Part shown: positions 25,273 to 34,725 of the stretch, one piece after another | Numbering within the stretch: the first letter of the stretch is position 1 | Layout of the letters: the number at the start of each line of letters is the position of its first letter | Source of the DNA: Acidobacteriota bacterium | Lineage (GTDB): Bacteria; Acidobacteriota; Terriglobia; Acidiferrales; UBA7541 | DNA: 64,000 bases | NCBI GenBank assembly: GCA_003165465.1 | Contig: PLUM01000113.1 | Span: 37,196 to 101,195, forward strand | Reading direction: 5' to 3' | Made by a program: the position numbers and the translations under genes | The notes under the pieces: model-generated | The model's database searches: none | What the model was told of the DNA's origin: nothing | Seen by the model: the letters and a program-made list of their open reading frames with translations, nothing else

Positions 25273-27390
25273 TTATTCCCGAGGCTGTACGCGGACCAGA
25301 TAGCCGTTGTAATCGACATACCACACGGTCACGGGATGCGTGGAGCTGTCGATGTAGGTTCTGCGATCGTACGTGAACGGCTCGGGCATCTGGTAGACCG
25401 TCCAGGATTCCGACTTCGGATTCAGGCGGACCATTTGACGGCCGTGCAGCACGCCGGCCCAGACTTCGCCGTTCTTGTCCGGCTGCGCTTCGTAGAAATC
25501 CGTAAGCGGGCTGGGGGCCGTCGGAGGCACATGCAATTCGATGAGGCCCGTCTTGGCATTCAACTCGACCAAGGAGCCATCGCCTCCGCCGAACCACGGA
25601 TTTCCGTATGGATCGAATCCGCCGCGCTTGGGCGTGGCCATGTGTTGCCCGGTGTTCTGCTCGATCCATTTTCCCGTGCGGAGATCCATGCGCTCCATGG
25701 TATTTCCCCATGCGGGCAGCCCGCCGCCGCCCCAGTAGTTGCCATCGGCGGAGATCAGGCTGTCATAGCTGAAGCCCACTTGCAGCGGATATCGCTGCAC
25801 GGTCTTGCCGGTTTCCGGATCGATTTTTCGCACGTGATCGTCGCGGCTATCCCACACAAAACCGTCGCGCGTCATCGCGAAATTGCCGAAGCCGGGCGCG
25901 TTGACGGGAACGGCGTCCTCGATGTGCACCTGCGTAACCTTTCCGGTTTGCGGATCGAGACGGTTCAGGTTGTGTCCCCAGTTTTCCGAAAACCAGGGTA
26001 CGTCGTTCTTGTCGATGACCACCGCGTGCGTGCCGGGCATCGCTTTCGGAGTGAGTGGAATGGTGTACTCGGTCACGATGCCGGTCTTGGGATCCAATTT
26101 GCCGACAACATCGGTCTTGTGGCTACTGAACCACATTATGCCTTTCGAATCGCCCTGCACGTCATGCAGCGCGAGCAGCGCTTGAGGCAGTTCGTATTCC
26201 GTCACAATCACGTTTGTGGCCGCGCCGCGCGGGCGCGGGAACACGCGCAACGGGGCGTCCTGCGCATCCGGACCGCGAACGCGCGTCAAAAACTTCACGA
26301 GCGTGTTGACTTCCTCGGGCGAAGTTCCATCGCGGCGCGTAACCGAATTATTTCCTCCGCCGGTGGACGAAATCCCCTTGATGCGAATCACAAGAGACGT
26401 GCCGGAATATTGCGTCATCCGGTCCACGATCAGCGCCCAACTGCGCTCGTCATACCGGTTGCGGAAAATTTGCTGCCAGGAATGGCACGCCGAGCAATTC
26501 TTCTGCAGCACGGCTTTCTCCTGCGCGGTGCCCGGCATATTCCACAGCAATTCCGCCGAGCTGAGCTGGCGTTCAATTTCGGGCGTGGCCGGCAGGGCGT
26601 CCGAGTCGGCAACCCGCTCCAGAACGATGTCGTCCAGCTTCGACGCTCCATCGATATGGACGGGGTCAATCACGTAGGGCTTGAAGAGCAGCGGCGTTGG
26701 AATCCGCAAGGTGTAATTCCCGGCCTGCATCTTGGGGAATTCGAAGTGTCCCTGCGCATCGGTGTAGACCGTCGTGCGAACGCCATTCGGCGCGATGAGC
26801 TGCACGCCAACGCCTTCCGGCGAATCGCCGCTCGTGATCTTCACCGTGCCCGTCGCGCCGCCCGACAGGCCGTTCTGCACCGGCCACTTTTGCGTCGCGG
26901 CGCGGTACCACGGATTCGGTCCCGGATTTTCGCCTTCGACGCAGCACTTCCCTTCCTTGAAATACGTGATGAGGTCGGCAATGTCGGCGTCCTTCAACGT
27001 GGTGCCGAACGACGGCATCCCCGGCCCGCCCTCCTTGATTTTTGCCGCGACGTTGGCGTCGGTCACGGGATCGCCCGACATCAATTCGGTATGCTTGAAA
27101 AGCTCCTTCAGATAAGGGCCGGTCTTCGCGTATTGGTTGTGGCACATCCAGCACTTAAAGAAATAAATGTTTTCGCCGCGGCCCGCGCCGCTGTCCGCGA
27201 TCACACGGTAGGTATCCAGCCGCGCCGAGCGCTGGAAATCGTCCGTGTGCATCACGTGGCCAGAGGCCGCCTGCGACTGCGGAGGCGCGGCCTGGGACCG
27301 GCTCGCATTTCCCGCCACGAACAACGCGATCGCGATCGTGACAACTGCCAGAATGGTGACGCGCGTGCACATGCGGCTTCGATTTTTCAT
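25273..27390 (-). CDS. Exported di-haem cytochrome c fused to a carboxypeptidase-regulatory domain and a Vgb-like beta-propeller
   Basis: From the ATG at 27390 (GAGGAAA box) 705 residues. After a signal peptide (RVTILAVVTIAIALFVAG) come a class I cytochrome c domain (haem site CWMCH, distal Met region GGPGMPSFG), a carboxypeptidase-regulatory Ig-like domain (about 175-255), a second haem site CSACH, then a long beta-propeller (about 400-700) with repeats such as DVPWFSENWGHNLNRLDPQT and GNPWFGGGDGSLVELNAKTG. The propeller resembles virginiamycin B lyase/SMP-30-like proteins. It probably works as a periplasmic electron-transfer dehydrogenase or lyase; the substrate is unknown. Its nearness to the TonB receptor suggests a shared substrate. 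Confidence 0.85.
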   Translation of the reverse strand: MKNRSRMCTRVTILAVVTIAIALFVAGNASRSQAAPPQSQAASGHVMHTDDFQRSARLDTYRVIADSGAGRGENIYFFKCWMCHNQYAKTGPYLKELFKHTELMSGDPVTDANVAAKIKEGGPGMPSFGTTLKDADIADLITYFKEGKCCVEGENPGPNPWYRAATQKWPVQNGLSGGATGTVKITSGDSPEGVGVQLIAPNGVRTTVYTDAQGHFEFPKMQAGNYTLRIPTPLLFKPYVIDPVHIDGASKLDDIVLERVADSDALPATPEIERQLSSAELLWNMPGTAQEKAVLQKNCSACHSWQQIFRNRYDERSWALIVDRMTQYSGTSLVIRIKGISSTGGGNNSVTRRDGTSPEEVNTLVKFLTRVRGPDAQDAPLRVFPRPRGAATNVIVTEYELPQALLALHDVQGDSKGIMWFSSHKTDVVGKLDPKTGIVTEYTIPLTPKAMPGTHAVVIDKNDVPWFSENWGHNLNRLDPQTGKVTQVHIEDAVPVNAPGFGNFAMTRDGFVWDSRDDHVRKIDPETGKTVQRYPLQVGFSYDSLISADGNYWGGGGLPAWGNTMERMDLRTGKWIEQNTGQHMATPKRGGFDPYGNPWFGGGDGSLVELNAKTGLIELHVPPTAPSPLTDFYEAQPDKNGEVWAGVLHGRQMVRLNPKSESWTVYQMPEPFTYDRRTYIDSSTHPVTVWYVDYNGYLVRVQPRE

Positions 27391-27589
27391 GGTTTCCTCG
27401 GTTGTAGGCAATCGCTTATCAATACCGTCTTTCTGGTCGTTCTTCCGGCGCATACCTGGGCGGACACCCCCGCCTTCAATGAAAAACGATACGATTAGCT
27501 ATAGTTCATAAATCACAAACTGTCAAAATGTTTTCGCCGCCGCGTTGATCTTGTGAACGCCTCAATCCGGTCATAACGAAACGCGCCGA

Positions 27590-27605
27590 AGTCCCGTCAG
27601 GGACT
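27590..27605. repeat. Family D palindrome
   Basis: AGTCCCGTCAGGGACT is a perfect 16-base palindrome with a GTCA centre, within the divergent promoter region of the cytochrome and ABC ATPase genes. A related AGTCCCGTAAGGGAC lies at about 48525. The rest of 27391-27727 has no recognisable gene. Confidence 0.55.
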
Positions 27606-27727
27606 TAACAATGGGACTGAAGAGCGGGACTGAAAAAAAGCGATTCATCATTGCGAGCAAACGCGCCGCTGAATTTTGTGGGAGAGTGAGCGGCATTTTA
27701 GTTATGATGGATAACTTTGGAGAGTAC

Positions 27728-28507
27728 ATGGAACCCGCTCTGGTGGATTTGCAAAATGTGCGCGTCATTCGAGGCGACAACGTCGCGCTCGACAACTTCA
27801 GCCTGAGGATCAATGCGGGGGAACACGTCGCGATTCTGGGGCCAAACGGCTGCGGAAAGTCGACGCTGATCAAGACCATCACGCGCGAATGCTATCCGGT
27901 GGTCCGCGATGGCTCCTCGATGACCATTCTGGGCCAGTCGCGCTGGAATATCTTCGAGCTGCGCACGGTCCTCGGCATCGTCTCGAACGACCTGATGGTG
28001 GAGGTTACGGGCGAAACCAGCGGCCGCGAAGTGGTCCTCTCGGGCTTCTTCAGCAGCACGCGCATTTTCGACCATCAAACCGTCGAGTCCTGGCAGCGGG
28101 AACGCGCCGACGCCGCGCTGGAGCGCGTGGGAGCGCCGCATCTGGCCGATCGCGCCGTGGAGGAGATGTCCTCGGGCGAAGCCAAACGCATCCTGATCGC
28201 GCGGGCGCTCGTCCACGATCCACAAACGCTCTTGTTTGACGAGCCGAGCAACAGCCTGGACATTTTCGCGCAGCGCGGCTTGCGGGAGACGATGAGCGCG
28301 CTCGCACAATCCGGCATCGGGATCGTTCTCGTGACGCACCATCTCTCCGACGTCATTCCGGAAATCGATCGCGCGGTTTTAATCAGGAATGGAAAGATTC
28401 AGGCGGATGGCCCGAAAAAGGATCTTCTGAATCCGGTGGACATTTCGCGACTCTTCGGCATTCCGGTGGATATCACGCAGCGGGACGGCTACTACCATCT
28501 CTGGTAA
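27728..28507 (+). CDS. ABC transporter-type ATP-binding protein
   Basis: From the ATG at 27728 (GGAG five bases upstream) 259 residues. Walker A is GPNGCGKST (residues 38-46), the signature is SSGEAKR in place of LSGGQ, Walker B is TLLFDEPSNSLD, and the switch His lies in LVTHHLSD. No permease gene adjoins it. The closest look is to the ModF/YlmA-type soluble ATPases, which lack a dedicated membrane partner. Whether it transports anything is open. Confidence 0.88.
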   Translation: MEPALVDLQNVRVIRGDNVALDNFSLRINAGEHVAILGPNGCGKSTLIKTITRECYPVVRDGSSMTILGQSRWNIFELRTVLGIVSNDLMVEVTGETSGREVVLSGFFSSTRIFDHQTVESWQRERADAALERVGAPHLADRAVEEMSSGEAKRILIARALVHDPQTLLFDEPSNSLDIFAQRGLRETMSALAQSGIGIVLVTHHLSDVIPEIDRAVLIRNGKIQADGPKKDLLNPVDISRLFGIPVDITQRDGYYHLW

Positions 28508-28535
28508 TCATCGCTAGCAATCATCCCCGGCATCA

Positions 28536-29099
28536 TCAGACCGAATAGGAAACGCTGTCGTCGGCAGCAACGGTGGCCGCACCGTTGCCGGTCGCGGCGG
28601 CCTCGGCTGCCGTTTCCTCCGCTTTTGCCCCGCGGCGCATCGCCACGATTCCGGTTCGCACCATTTCCAGAATGCCGTAGGGGCGCAGCACTTCGAGCAG
28701 CCGGTCGACTTTTTCCTCGCCGCCGGTGATCTCGATCGTCAGCGAATCCATGGCGAAATCGACGACGCGCGCGCGAAACACGCTGATGATCTCGAGGATC
28801 GGGGAACGTTCGTTATGCTTCGCGGAAACCTTGATGATCGCCAGGTCGCGGCAAATCGCGGGCTTTCCCGTGATGTTCTCCACCAGCAGCACGTTGACGA
28901 GCTTGTAGAGGTTGGCTTCGACGCGCAGCGCCTGGTCGCGATCCGCATCGACCACAATCGTCATGCGGGAAACTTCCGGCTTTTCCGTGCGGCCGACAGT
29001 GAGCGAATCGATATTGAACGCGCGGCGGCGGAACAGCGAGGCCACGCGCGTCAGCACGCCCGGCTTATTTTCAACATGCACCACAAATGTGTTTAGCAT
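28536..29099 (-). CDS. ilvN: Acetolactate synthase regulatory (small) subunit
   Basis: From the ATG at 29099, 187 residues. Residues 1-75 are an ACT domain (MLNTFVVHVENKPGVLTRVA, FNIDSLTVGRTEK) that binds valine for feedback inhibition; the C-terminal domain (FRARVVDFAMDSLTIEITGG) contacts the catalytic subunit. It starts seven bases after the ilvB stop, so the two are co-translated. The C-terminal tail, rich in Ala after MRRGAKAEE, is longer than in the E. coli proteins. Confidence 0.93.
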   Translation of the reverse strand: MLNTFVVHVENKPGVLTRVASLFRRRAFNIDSLTVGRTEKPEVSRMTIVVDADRDQALRVEANLYKLVNVLLVENITGKPAICRDLAIIKVSAKHNERSPILEIISVFRARVVDFAMDSLTIEITGGEEKVDRLLEVLRPYGILEMVRTGIVAMRRGAKAEETAAEAAATGNGAATVAADDSVSYSV

Positions 29100-29106
29100 T
29101 GTTTTC

Positions 29107-30819
29107 TCACGCGTCCGTCGCCGTCTCGACAATCGGATTCGGACGGCGAATCATTTCGTGCAGCCCGGCTCCCGCCGCAACCATCGGGTACACCGAATCT
29201 TCCTGCTCCACATGGAAATCGACCAGTACCGGCCCGTTGTGCTTGCGCGCCATATCGACCGTGGGCACGACCTGGGAGCGCTGCGTGACGGATATCGCCC
29301 GGATTCCATAAGCGTCCGCGAGCTTCACAAAGTCGGGGCTGAGGATCGGAGACGCTTCGTAGTTGCGTTCGTAGAAAAACTCCTGCCACTGGCGAATCAT
29401 TCCCAGGTAGCCGTTGTTGATGATGGCGATGTTGATCTTCAAGTTTTCCTGCACGATGGTCGCCAGCTCGCACAACGTCATTTGGAATCCGCCGTCGCCC
29501 ACCACAACCCAGACATCGGCTTCGGGGCGCGCGGCCTTCACGCCAATCGCCGCGGGCAGCGCAAATCCCATGGTCCCGAGTCCGCCGGAGGTGATTAACG
29601 TGCGCGGCTTCTCGTGCTTGTAATATTGCGCTTCCCACATTTGATGCTGGCCCACGTCCGTGACGATGACCGTGTCGCTCCCGCGCGTTTCGCGCCACAA
29701 ATCGTTGATCACGTGCGCGGCATACAGGTGGCCGTTATCGGGCAGATTCTGAATGTCGCGAACGGCGGAGTCGCCCTTGAGCCGGTCGATGTAGGCAATC
29801 CACTCGTGGCGGTCTTGCGCCTTCACGCTCGGAAGCATATCGCGGAGGACGGCCTTCAAATCTCCAACCAGCGCAACATCCACCTTCACGTTTTTGTTGA
29901 TCTCGGCGCGGTCGATTTCGATGTGAATCTTCTTCGCATTCGGCGCGTAGGTCTTCAGGTTGCCGGTCACGCGATCGTCAAAACGCATGCCGAGAGCGAT
30001 GAGCAGATCGGCTTCCTGGATCGTCGTGTTCAGCCACGCTTCGCCGTGCATGCCCATCATTCCCAGGCACAGCGGATGCGATGCCGGGAAGCCGCCGAGA
30101 CCGAGCAGGGTAAGTCCCACCGGAATGTTGGCTTTCTCGGCGAACGTCCGCACTTCGTCCATCGCGCCGGACAAAATGATGCCGTGCCCCGCCAGAATCA
30201 CCGGCCGCTTGGCATTCTGGATCAGCTCCAGCGCCTGCTTGTATTCGTCTTGAGTCGGCGACAAATCGGGACGGTACCCAGGGAGCTGCGGCGCAACCGG
30301 CTTGCCGTCGAATTCGCATGTGGATTGCTGCGCGTCCTTGGTAATGTCCACGAGCACGGGGCCGGGCCGGCCGGAACTCGCGACATAGAACGCTTCGCTG
30401 ATCGTCCGCGCGATCTCGCTCGCGTGCGTGACCAGATAGTTGTGCTTGGTGACAGGCAGCGTGACGCCCGTGATGTCGGTCTCCTGAAACGCGTCCGAGC
30501 CGATCAGCTTGCTTCCCACTTGCCCCGTAATGCACACAATGGGCGAGGAATCGAGCATCGCCGTGGCCATGCCCGTGACCATATTCGTCGCGCCCGGGCC
30601 GGACGTGGCAATCGCCACTCCCACGCGCCCGGAGGCTCGCGCGTAGCCATCCGCCATGTGCGTCGCGCCCTGTTCGTGGCGGACCAGCACGTGATGAATG
30701 TTGCTGTGCTTCAGCGCGTCATAAACAGGCAGAATCGCGCCGCCCGGATAGCCGAATACGGTCGTAACACCCTGCTGTTCCAGACATTCCCACAGAATTT
30801 GCGCGCCGGTTTTCTTCAT
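29107..30819 (-). CDS. ilvB: Acetolactate synthase catalytic (large) subunit
   Basis: Protein of 570 residues, full length. The N-terminal thiamine-diphosphate domain has the catalytic glutamate in LVRHEQGATHMADGYARASG; a central domain binds FAD; the C-terminal domain carries the thiamine-diphosphate/magnesium motif VVGDGGFQM with the downstream INIAIINNGYLGMIRQWQ. It condenses pyruvate to 2-acetolactate, or with 2-ketobutyrate, in valine, leucine and isoleucine synthesis. It is first in the ilvB-ilvN operon. No attenuator or T-box is visible upstream, and no ilvC follows. Confidence 0.96.
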   Translation of the reverse strand: MKKTGAQILWECLEQQGVTTVFGYPGGAILPVYDALKHSNIHHVLVRHEQGATHMADGYARASGRVGVAIATSGPGATNMVTGMATAMLDSSPIVCITGQVGSKLIGSDAFQETDITGVTLPVTKHNYLVTHASEIARTISEAFYVASSGRPGPVLVDITKDAQQSTCEFDGKPVAPQLPGYRPDLSPTQDEYKQALELIQNAKRPVILAGHGIILSGAMDEVRTFAEKANIPVGLTLLGLGGFPASHPLCLGMMGMHGEAWLNTTIQEADLLIALGMRFDDRVTGNLKTYAPNAKKIHIEIDRAEINKNVKVDVALVGDLKAVLRDMLPSVKAQDRHEWIAYIDRLKGDSAVRDIQNLPDNGHLYAAHVINDLWRETRGSDTVIVTDVGQHQMWEAQYYKHEKPRTLITSGGLGTMGFALPAAIGVKAARPEADVWVVVGDGGFQMTLCELATIVQENLKINIAIINNGYLGMIRQWQEFFYERNYEASPILSPDFVKLADAYGIRAISVTQRSQVVPTVDMARKHNGPVLVDFHVEQEDSVYPMVAAGAGLHEMIRRPNPIVETATDA

Positions 30820-30928
30820 AAAATTATCCGCCCAGATTCAGAAATGCTCAGGCAGGCCCATCCCTTGGCCGTGCCCACCATAATATAGCCAGTCATTATA
30901 CAGGAGAAATAAAATAACGGGAGATTTG

Positions 30929-31028
30929 AGTAGCACAGGCACTCTGCCTGTGCGGTTTTTCCAATCCATGGCGTTATGGGTGCGCGAAGGCTTTAGAAAC
31001 CCGCACCGGCAGAGTGCCTGTGCTACTG
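30929..31028. repeat. Family B composite inverted repeat
   Basis: AGTAGCACAGGCACTCTGCC followed by TGTGCGGTTTTT opens the element; GCACCGGCAGAGTGCCTGTG followed by CTACT closes it. The inner 45 bases (ATGGCGTTATGGGTGCGCGA) match those of the element at 52691-52788, so the two are copies of one unit. Confidence 0.85.
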
Positions 31029-31071
31029 GAAAAACAAATACATCCGAACCTGGATGAAAACAAAAGGTTTT

Positions 31072-32103
31072 TTACACATCCGTCCAGTCCAGGATCACCT
31101 TTCCGGCTTCGCCCGAGCGCATGGCCTGGAACCCTTTTTCGTAATCGCGCCAGGAAAAACGGTGCGTGATGACCGGTGAAATATCGAGGCCGGATTCGAT
31201 CATGACGGTCATCTTGTACCAGGTTTCGAACATTTCGCGCCCGTAGATGCCCTTGATTGTCAGCATGTTGAAGATGACGTGGCTCCAGTCGATGGCGATT
31301 TCCGTGGCCGGGATTCCCAGCATGGCGATTTTTCCGCCATGGCACATGTTGCCGAGCATTTCGCGGAACGCCTCGGGTGAGCCCGACATTTCCAGGCCCA
31401 CGTCAAAACCTTCCCGCATACCAAGGCGCTTCTGCACGTCTTGCAGGCGCTCCGTTCGCGAATCAACCGCGATCTGTATTCCGGCCTTTTCCGCAAGCTT
31501 CAGGCGGTACGGATTCACGTCGGTGATGACCACATGGCGCGCGCCGGCAAATCGCGCGACCACCGCGGCCATGATGCCGATCGGCCCCGCGCCCGTGACG
31601 AGCACATCCTCGCCCAGCACGGGAAACGAAAGCGCCGTATGCACGGCGTTTCCAAACGGATCGAAGATCGCGGCGATCTCGTGAGCCACGGGGCGCGTGT
31701 GCTTCCAGACGTTCATCATCGGCAGGACAACGTACTCGGCGAAGGCGCCCGCGCGGTTCACCCCCACGCCCTGCGTGTGCGCGCACAGGTGACGCCGCCC
31801 AGCGAGACAATTGCGGCAGCGCCCGCACACCACGTGCCCTTCCCCGCTGACGAGATCGCCGGGGTGAAGATCCGCCACGTTCGAGCCGACTTCGACAACT
31901 TCTCCGCAGAATTCGTGCCCGATGACCAGCGGCACGGGAATAGTGGACCGCGCCCAATCGTCCCAGTCGTAAATGTGCAGGTCGGTGCCGCAAATTCCCG
32001 TGCACAGCACGCGAATCTTTACATCGTTGATGCCGGGTTCGGGCTCGGGAACATTTTCGAGCCAGAGACCTCGCTCGGCGCGGCTTTTGACGAGGGCTTT
32101 CAT
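31072..32103 (-). CDS. tdh: L-threonine 3-dehydrogenase
   Basis: From the ATG at 32103, 343 residues. The sequence follows E. coli Tdh along its whole length: [20 protein letters not shown] for the catalytic zinc region, [12 protein letters not shown], the four-cysteine structural zinc site ([15 protein letters not shown]), [15 protein letters not shown], the NAD-binding [12 protein letters not shown] and [16 protein letters not shown]. It oxidises threonine to 2-amino-3-ketobutyrate. The usual partner kbl is not adjacent. Confidence 0.95.
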   Translation of the reverse strand: MKALVKSRAERGLWLENVPEPEPGINDVKIRVLCTGICGTDLHIYDWDDWARSTIPVPLVIGHEFCGEVVEVGSNVADLHPGDLVSGEGHVVCGRCRNCLAGRRHLCAHTQGVGVNRAGAFAEYVVLPMMNVWKHTRPVAHEIAAIFDPFGNAVHTALSFPVLGEDVLVTGAGPIGIMAAVVARFAGARHVVITDVNPYRLKLAEKAGIQIAVDSRTERLQDVQKRLGMREGFDVGLEMSGSPEAFREMLGNMCHGGKIAMLGIPATEIAIDWSHVIFNMLTIKGIYGREMFETWYKMTVMIESGLDISPVITHRFSWRDYEKGFQAMRSGEAGKVILDWTDV

Positions 32104-32167
32104 TCCGCACATCCTACAGCACAATCGGGCAATTCGGCGAAATAGGCCGCAAAAAAAGTTGAACGGT

Positions 32168-32308
32168 TGTCATTCCGTTCACGGAGAACGTTCTCGGTGA
32201 ACCGAGGTGCGGCGCGCGCCGAGAAATCTCTCTCTTCCTGGATTAAAATCAAAGAGAGGTTCCTCATTTCGTTCGGAACGACAGCTAAGAGACTTTTTCC
32301 GCAGCCTG
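32168..32308. repeat. Family A dispersed inverted repeat, degraded copy
   Basis: GTCATTCCGTTC at the left and TTCGTTCGGAACGAC with GAGACTTTTTCCGCAGCCTG at the right preserve both arms of the family, but the centre contains unrelated sequence. It fills the gap between tdh and the accDA gene. Confidence 0.6.
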
Positions 32309-32333
32309 AAAACCGCGCATTCCCGAAAACCGC

Positions 32334-34145
32334 CTATTCGCGCTCCGCGCGTTTCGGGCTCGCGGCAACTGGAGCCTTGGCTTTTTCCGGCCTGCGCCGC
32401 GGCAAATCTTCGGTGGACTTTGGTTTCCGGTTGGATTTATCCATTTTGGATACGGCGTAGGCCAGCAGACCGAACATATCGCTGATGCCGCTCCGAACGC
32501 GCTCGCTCCAGTATTTGCCTTCCTGGCCGATGTGGCGATATTTCTTGTAGCGACTATCCAGAAGCTGGCTGATGGAAAGTTCGGTGAGCGGGCGAAGGGC
32601 GGCGAGCAAATGTTTCTTGAGCGTTTCGGCCGCCGCTGCCGGGTCGAGATGCGCCCCGCCCTCGGACTCCGGCACCACGGTATCGATAATTTCCAGGCCA
32701 AGGAGATCCTGCGCGGTAAGTTTCAGAACGTCCGAAACCTGCTCGGCCTTGCCGGCATCCCGATACAGAATCGCGGCGGCCCCTTCCGGGGAAATTACGG
32801 AATAAATCGCGTTCTCCAGCATCAGAACGCGGTCCGCCACGCCCATGGCCAGCGCTCCGCCGCTGCCGCCTTCGCCGATGATCGCGGAAACAATCGGCGT
32901 GGGCAGGTTGGCCATGGTCGAGAGATTATTCGCAAGCGCGTAGGCGATGCCACGTTGCTCGGATTCGTAGCTCGCTTGCGCGTTCGGGCAATCGACCAGC
33001 GTAATTACTGGAATCTTGAATTTGGCGGCAATCCGCATCAGACGCAACGATTTGCGGTAGCCCTCCGAGTACGCCATGCCGTCGTGCGATGCAACTTTTT
33101 CCTCGGGAGTGGCCCCGCGTTCCTGGCCAATCATGATGACCGTGTCGCCATTCAATTCGGCGATGCCTCCAACGACGGCGGGATCGTCGCCGCTCCAGCG
33201 GTCCCCGTGGAGTTCCAGAAAGCGCGTCGTCATGTGCGCAATGTAATATTTTGATGTGGGACGGCCCGCGTGCCTCGCCAGGCTGACCTTTTGCCAGGCG
33301 GACATGTGTTTGGATTTTACGGCTGGCGTCAAATCCTTCTCTTGCTCTTCCATTACCTTATTCCGCTTCAGATGGGCGATGAGATAGGCGGCAATCGCCT
33401 TCAAATCCCGGCGCGCGATCACCAGATCGATCAGCCCGGCCTTGAACAAGGTGTCGGCGCGATGCGAATCCTTTGGCGGCGCAATGCCCGTCGTCTGCTC
33501 GATCACTCGAGGTCCCACAAATCCAATTTGCGCGTCCGGCTCGGCAATCAGGATATCGCCGAGCGACGCGAAGCTGGCCATAACGCCGCCAAATGTCGGG
33601 TCCGTCAAAATGGATATGAACGCAAGGCCCTGACGGTTATGCAGAGATGCGGCGGCCGCGACCTTGGCCATTTGCATCAGCGAGAACATGCCTTCCTGCA
33701 CGCGAGCGCCGCCGCTGGCCGCCACGCTTACCACCGAAATGCGAAGCCGCGCGGCTTCCTCAAAGGCATGAGCGATTTTTTCTCCCACGACCGAGCCCAT
33801 CGTGCCGCCCAAAAACGCGAAATCGAAAACAATCAAAACCGCCTGCTGGCCTCCGATTTTGCAGAACCCAGTGGTCACGGCTTCCCGGACTCCCGTCTCC
33901 CGCCGCGCCTCCTGCAAACGAACGCGATAGGATTTGTGGTCGGCAAAGCCGAGCGGATCGACCGACACCAGCGCGTGATCCAATTCCCGGAATGTCCCTT
34001 TATCGGCGAGCAGCGCGATTCGCGCGCTCGAAGGCATCGACAAATAATGATTGCACCCAGGGCAGATGTAGAGGTTCGCCTCCAATGCGGCCCTTGCATG
34101 AACCGTACTGCAGCCGGAGCACTTCAATGTGGCAGGGATGGACAT
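32334..34145 (-). CDS. accDA: Acetyl-CoA carboxylase carboxyltransferase, fused beta and alpha subunits
   Basis: From the ATG at 34145, 603 residues. Residues 1-275 are AccD-like with the zinc ribbon C9, C12, C28, C31 and the block VVSVAASGGARVQEGMFSLM. Residues about 300-560 are AccA-like, with RFLELHGDRWSGDDPAVVGG, DCPNAQASYESEQRG and IGEGGSGGALAMGVADRVLM. One continuous frame therefore encodes both halves normally made as separate proteins. The enzyme transfers carboxyl from biotin to acetyl-CoA, giving malonyl-CoA for fatty acid synthesis. The C-terminal tail is highly basic and low-complexity. Confidence 0.95.
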   Translation of the reverse strand: MSIPATLKCSGCSTVHARAALEANLYICPGCNHYLSMPSSARIALLADKGTFRELDHALVSVDPLGFADHKSYRVRLQEARRETGVREAVTTGFCKIGGQQAVLIVFDFAFLGGTMGSVVGEKIAHAFEEAARLRISVVSVAASGGARVQEGMFSLMQMAKVAAAASLHNRQGLAFISILTDPTFGGVMASFASLGDILIAEPDAQIGFVGPRVIEQTTGIAPPKDSHRADTLFKAGLIDLVIARRDLKAIAAYLIAHLKRNKVMEEQEKDLTPAVKSKHMSAWQKVSLARHAGRPTSKYYIAHMTTRFLELHGDRWSGDDPAVVGGIAELNGDTVIMIGQERGATPEEKVASHDGMAYSEGYRKSLRLMRIAAKFKIPVITLVDCPNAQASYESEQRGIAYALANNLSTMANLPTPIVSAIIGEGGSGGALAMGVADRVLMLENAIYSVISPEGAAAILYRDAGKAEQVSDVLKLTAQDLLGLEIIDTVVPESEGGAHLDPAAAAETLKKHLLAALRPLTELSISQLLDSRYKKYRHIGQEGKYWSERVRSGISDMFGLLAYAVSKMDKSNRKPKSTEDLPRRRPEKAKAPVAASPKRAERE

Positions 34146-34261
34146 ATTACTTCTCAGCACGATTCCCTCTTCCTGGTAACCAGCGCAGCCCGAAAACCCA
34201 CGAACGGAATACAACCATCCAATTATCGCAGGTTCAACACCCGCCTTTGGATGAAAATTTG

Positions 34262-34441
34262 GTGACCGTGACGATTGAATTAGCGGGGCGGCAGGCAAAG
34301 CGATGGTCGATAGCTGCTAGCCCAAGCCAAGGAAATAACTTGGCGGTACATGAGGAATTGAAACGTTTGAGGGAGGAGGGCCGAATGTGGGTGTGCATTC
34401 GGCCCCAAGGTGGTCAGGAAGTGCTATCTGCTCATGGGTGA
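34262..34441 (+). CDS. Possible small hypothetical protein
   Basis: A GTG at 34262 opens a 59-residue frame (IELAGRQAKRWSIAASPSQG, HEELKRLREEGRMWVCIRP) that is free of overlapping genes. It looks protein-like in composition, with a helix and a short strand, but no family is recognised and the start lacks a clear ribosome-binding site. Confidence 0.3.
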   Translation: MTVTIELAGRQAKRWSIAASPSQGNNLAVHEELKRLREEGRMWVCIRPQGGQEVLSAHG

Positions 34442-34619
34442 GATTAGGTGCGGGGAGGAATTTTGTCCAATTCATCGTTTCGATGGAATGAATCGGATTT
34501 CATGCATTCATAAGGAAACGGAAACACTGGGAAGAAGCGAAAAACACGCAACAAATGGCGACCATACTGCTCGCGCTGAAACTTTCTTGCGTGGACTCGT
34601 GGAAAAAGTCCACCAGATC

Positions 34620-34710
34620 TTTTGTCATTCCGAGCGAAGCGAGGAATCTCTCTTCGATTGAAGCCGAAGAAAAGAAAGAGAGATTCCTCGCTTCGCTCGG
34701 AATGACAAAA
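34620..34710. repeat. Family A dispersed inverted repeat, best-conserved copy
   Basis: TTTTGTCATTCCGAGCGAAG followed by CGAGGAATCTCTCTT (34620-34654) is matched by its complement at 34676-34710: 35-base arms identical throughout, with a 21-base centre. Such a hairpin can terminate transcription from either side, here between accDA and the polysaccharide locus. Confidence 0.88.
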
Positions 34711-34725
34711 GGATGGGTGGAAATC

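Noticed and set aside
25204-27498. A 764-residue open frame on the plus strand opposite the cytochrome gene
   Set aside because: It mirrors the di-haem cytochrome frame, is very rich in Arg, His and Val, and has no family motif. Long antisense frames are expected in GC-rich DNA.
29614-30888. A 424-residue plus-strand frame opposite ilvB
   Set aside because: Shadow of a certain gene, with Arg/His-rich composition and no motif.
30820-30930. Searched for an ilv leader peptide, attenuator or T-box
   Set aside because: No run of branched-chain codons, terminator/antiterminator pair or T-box sequence was found.
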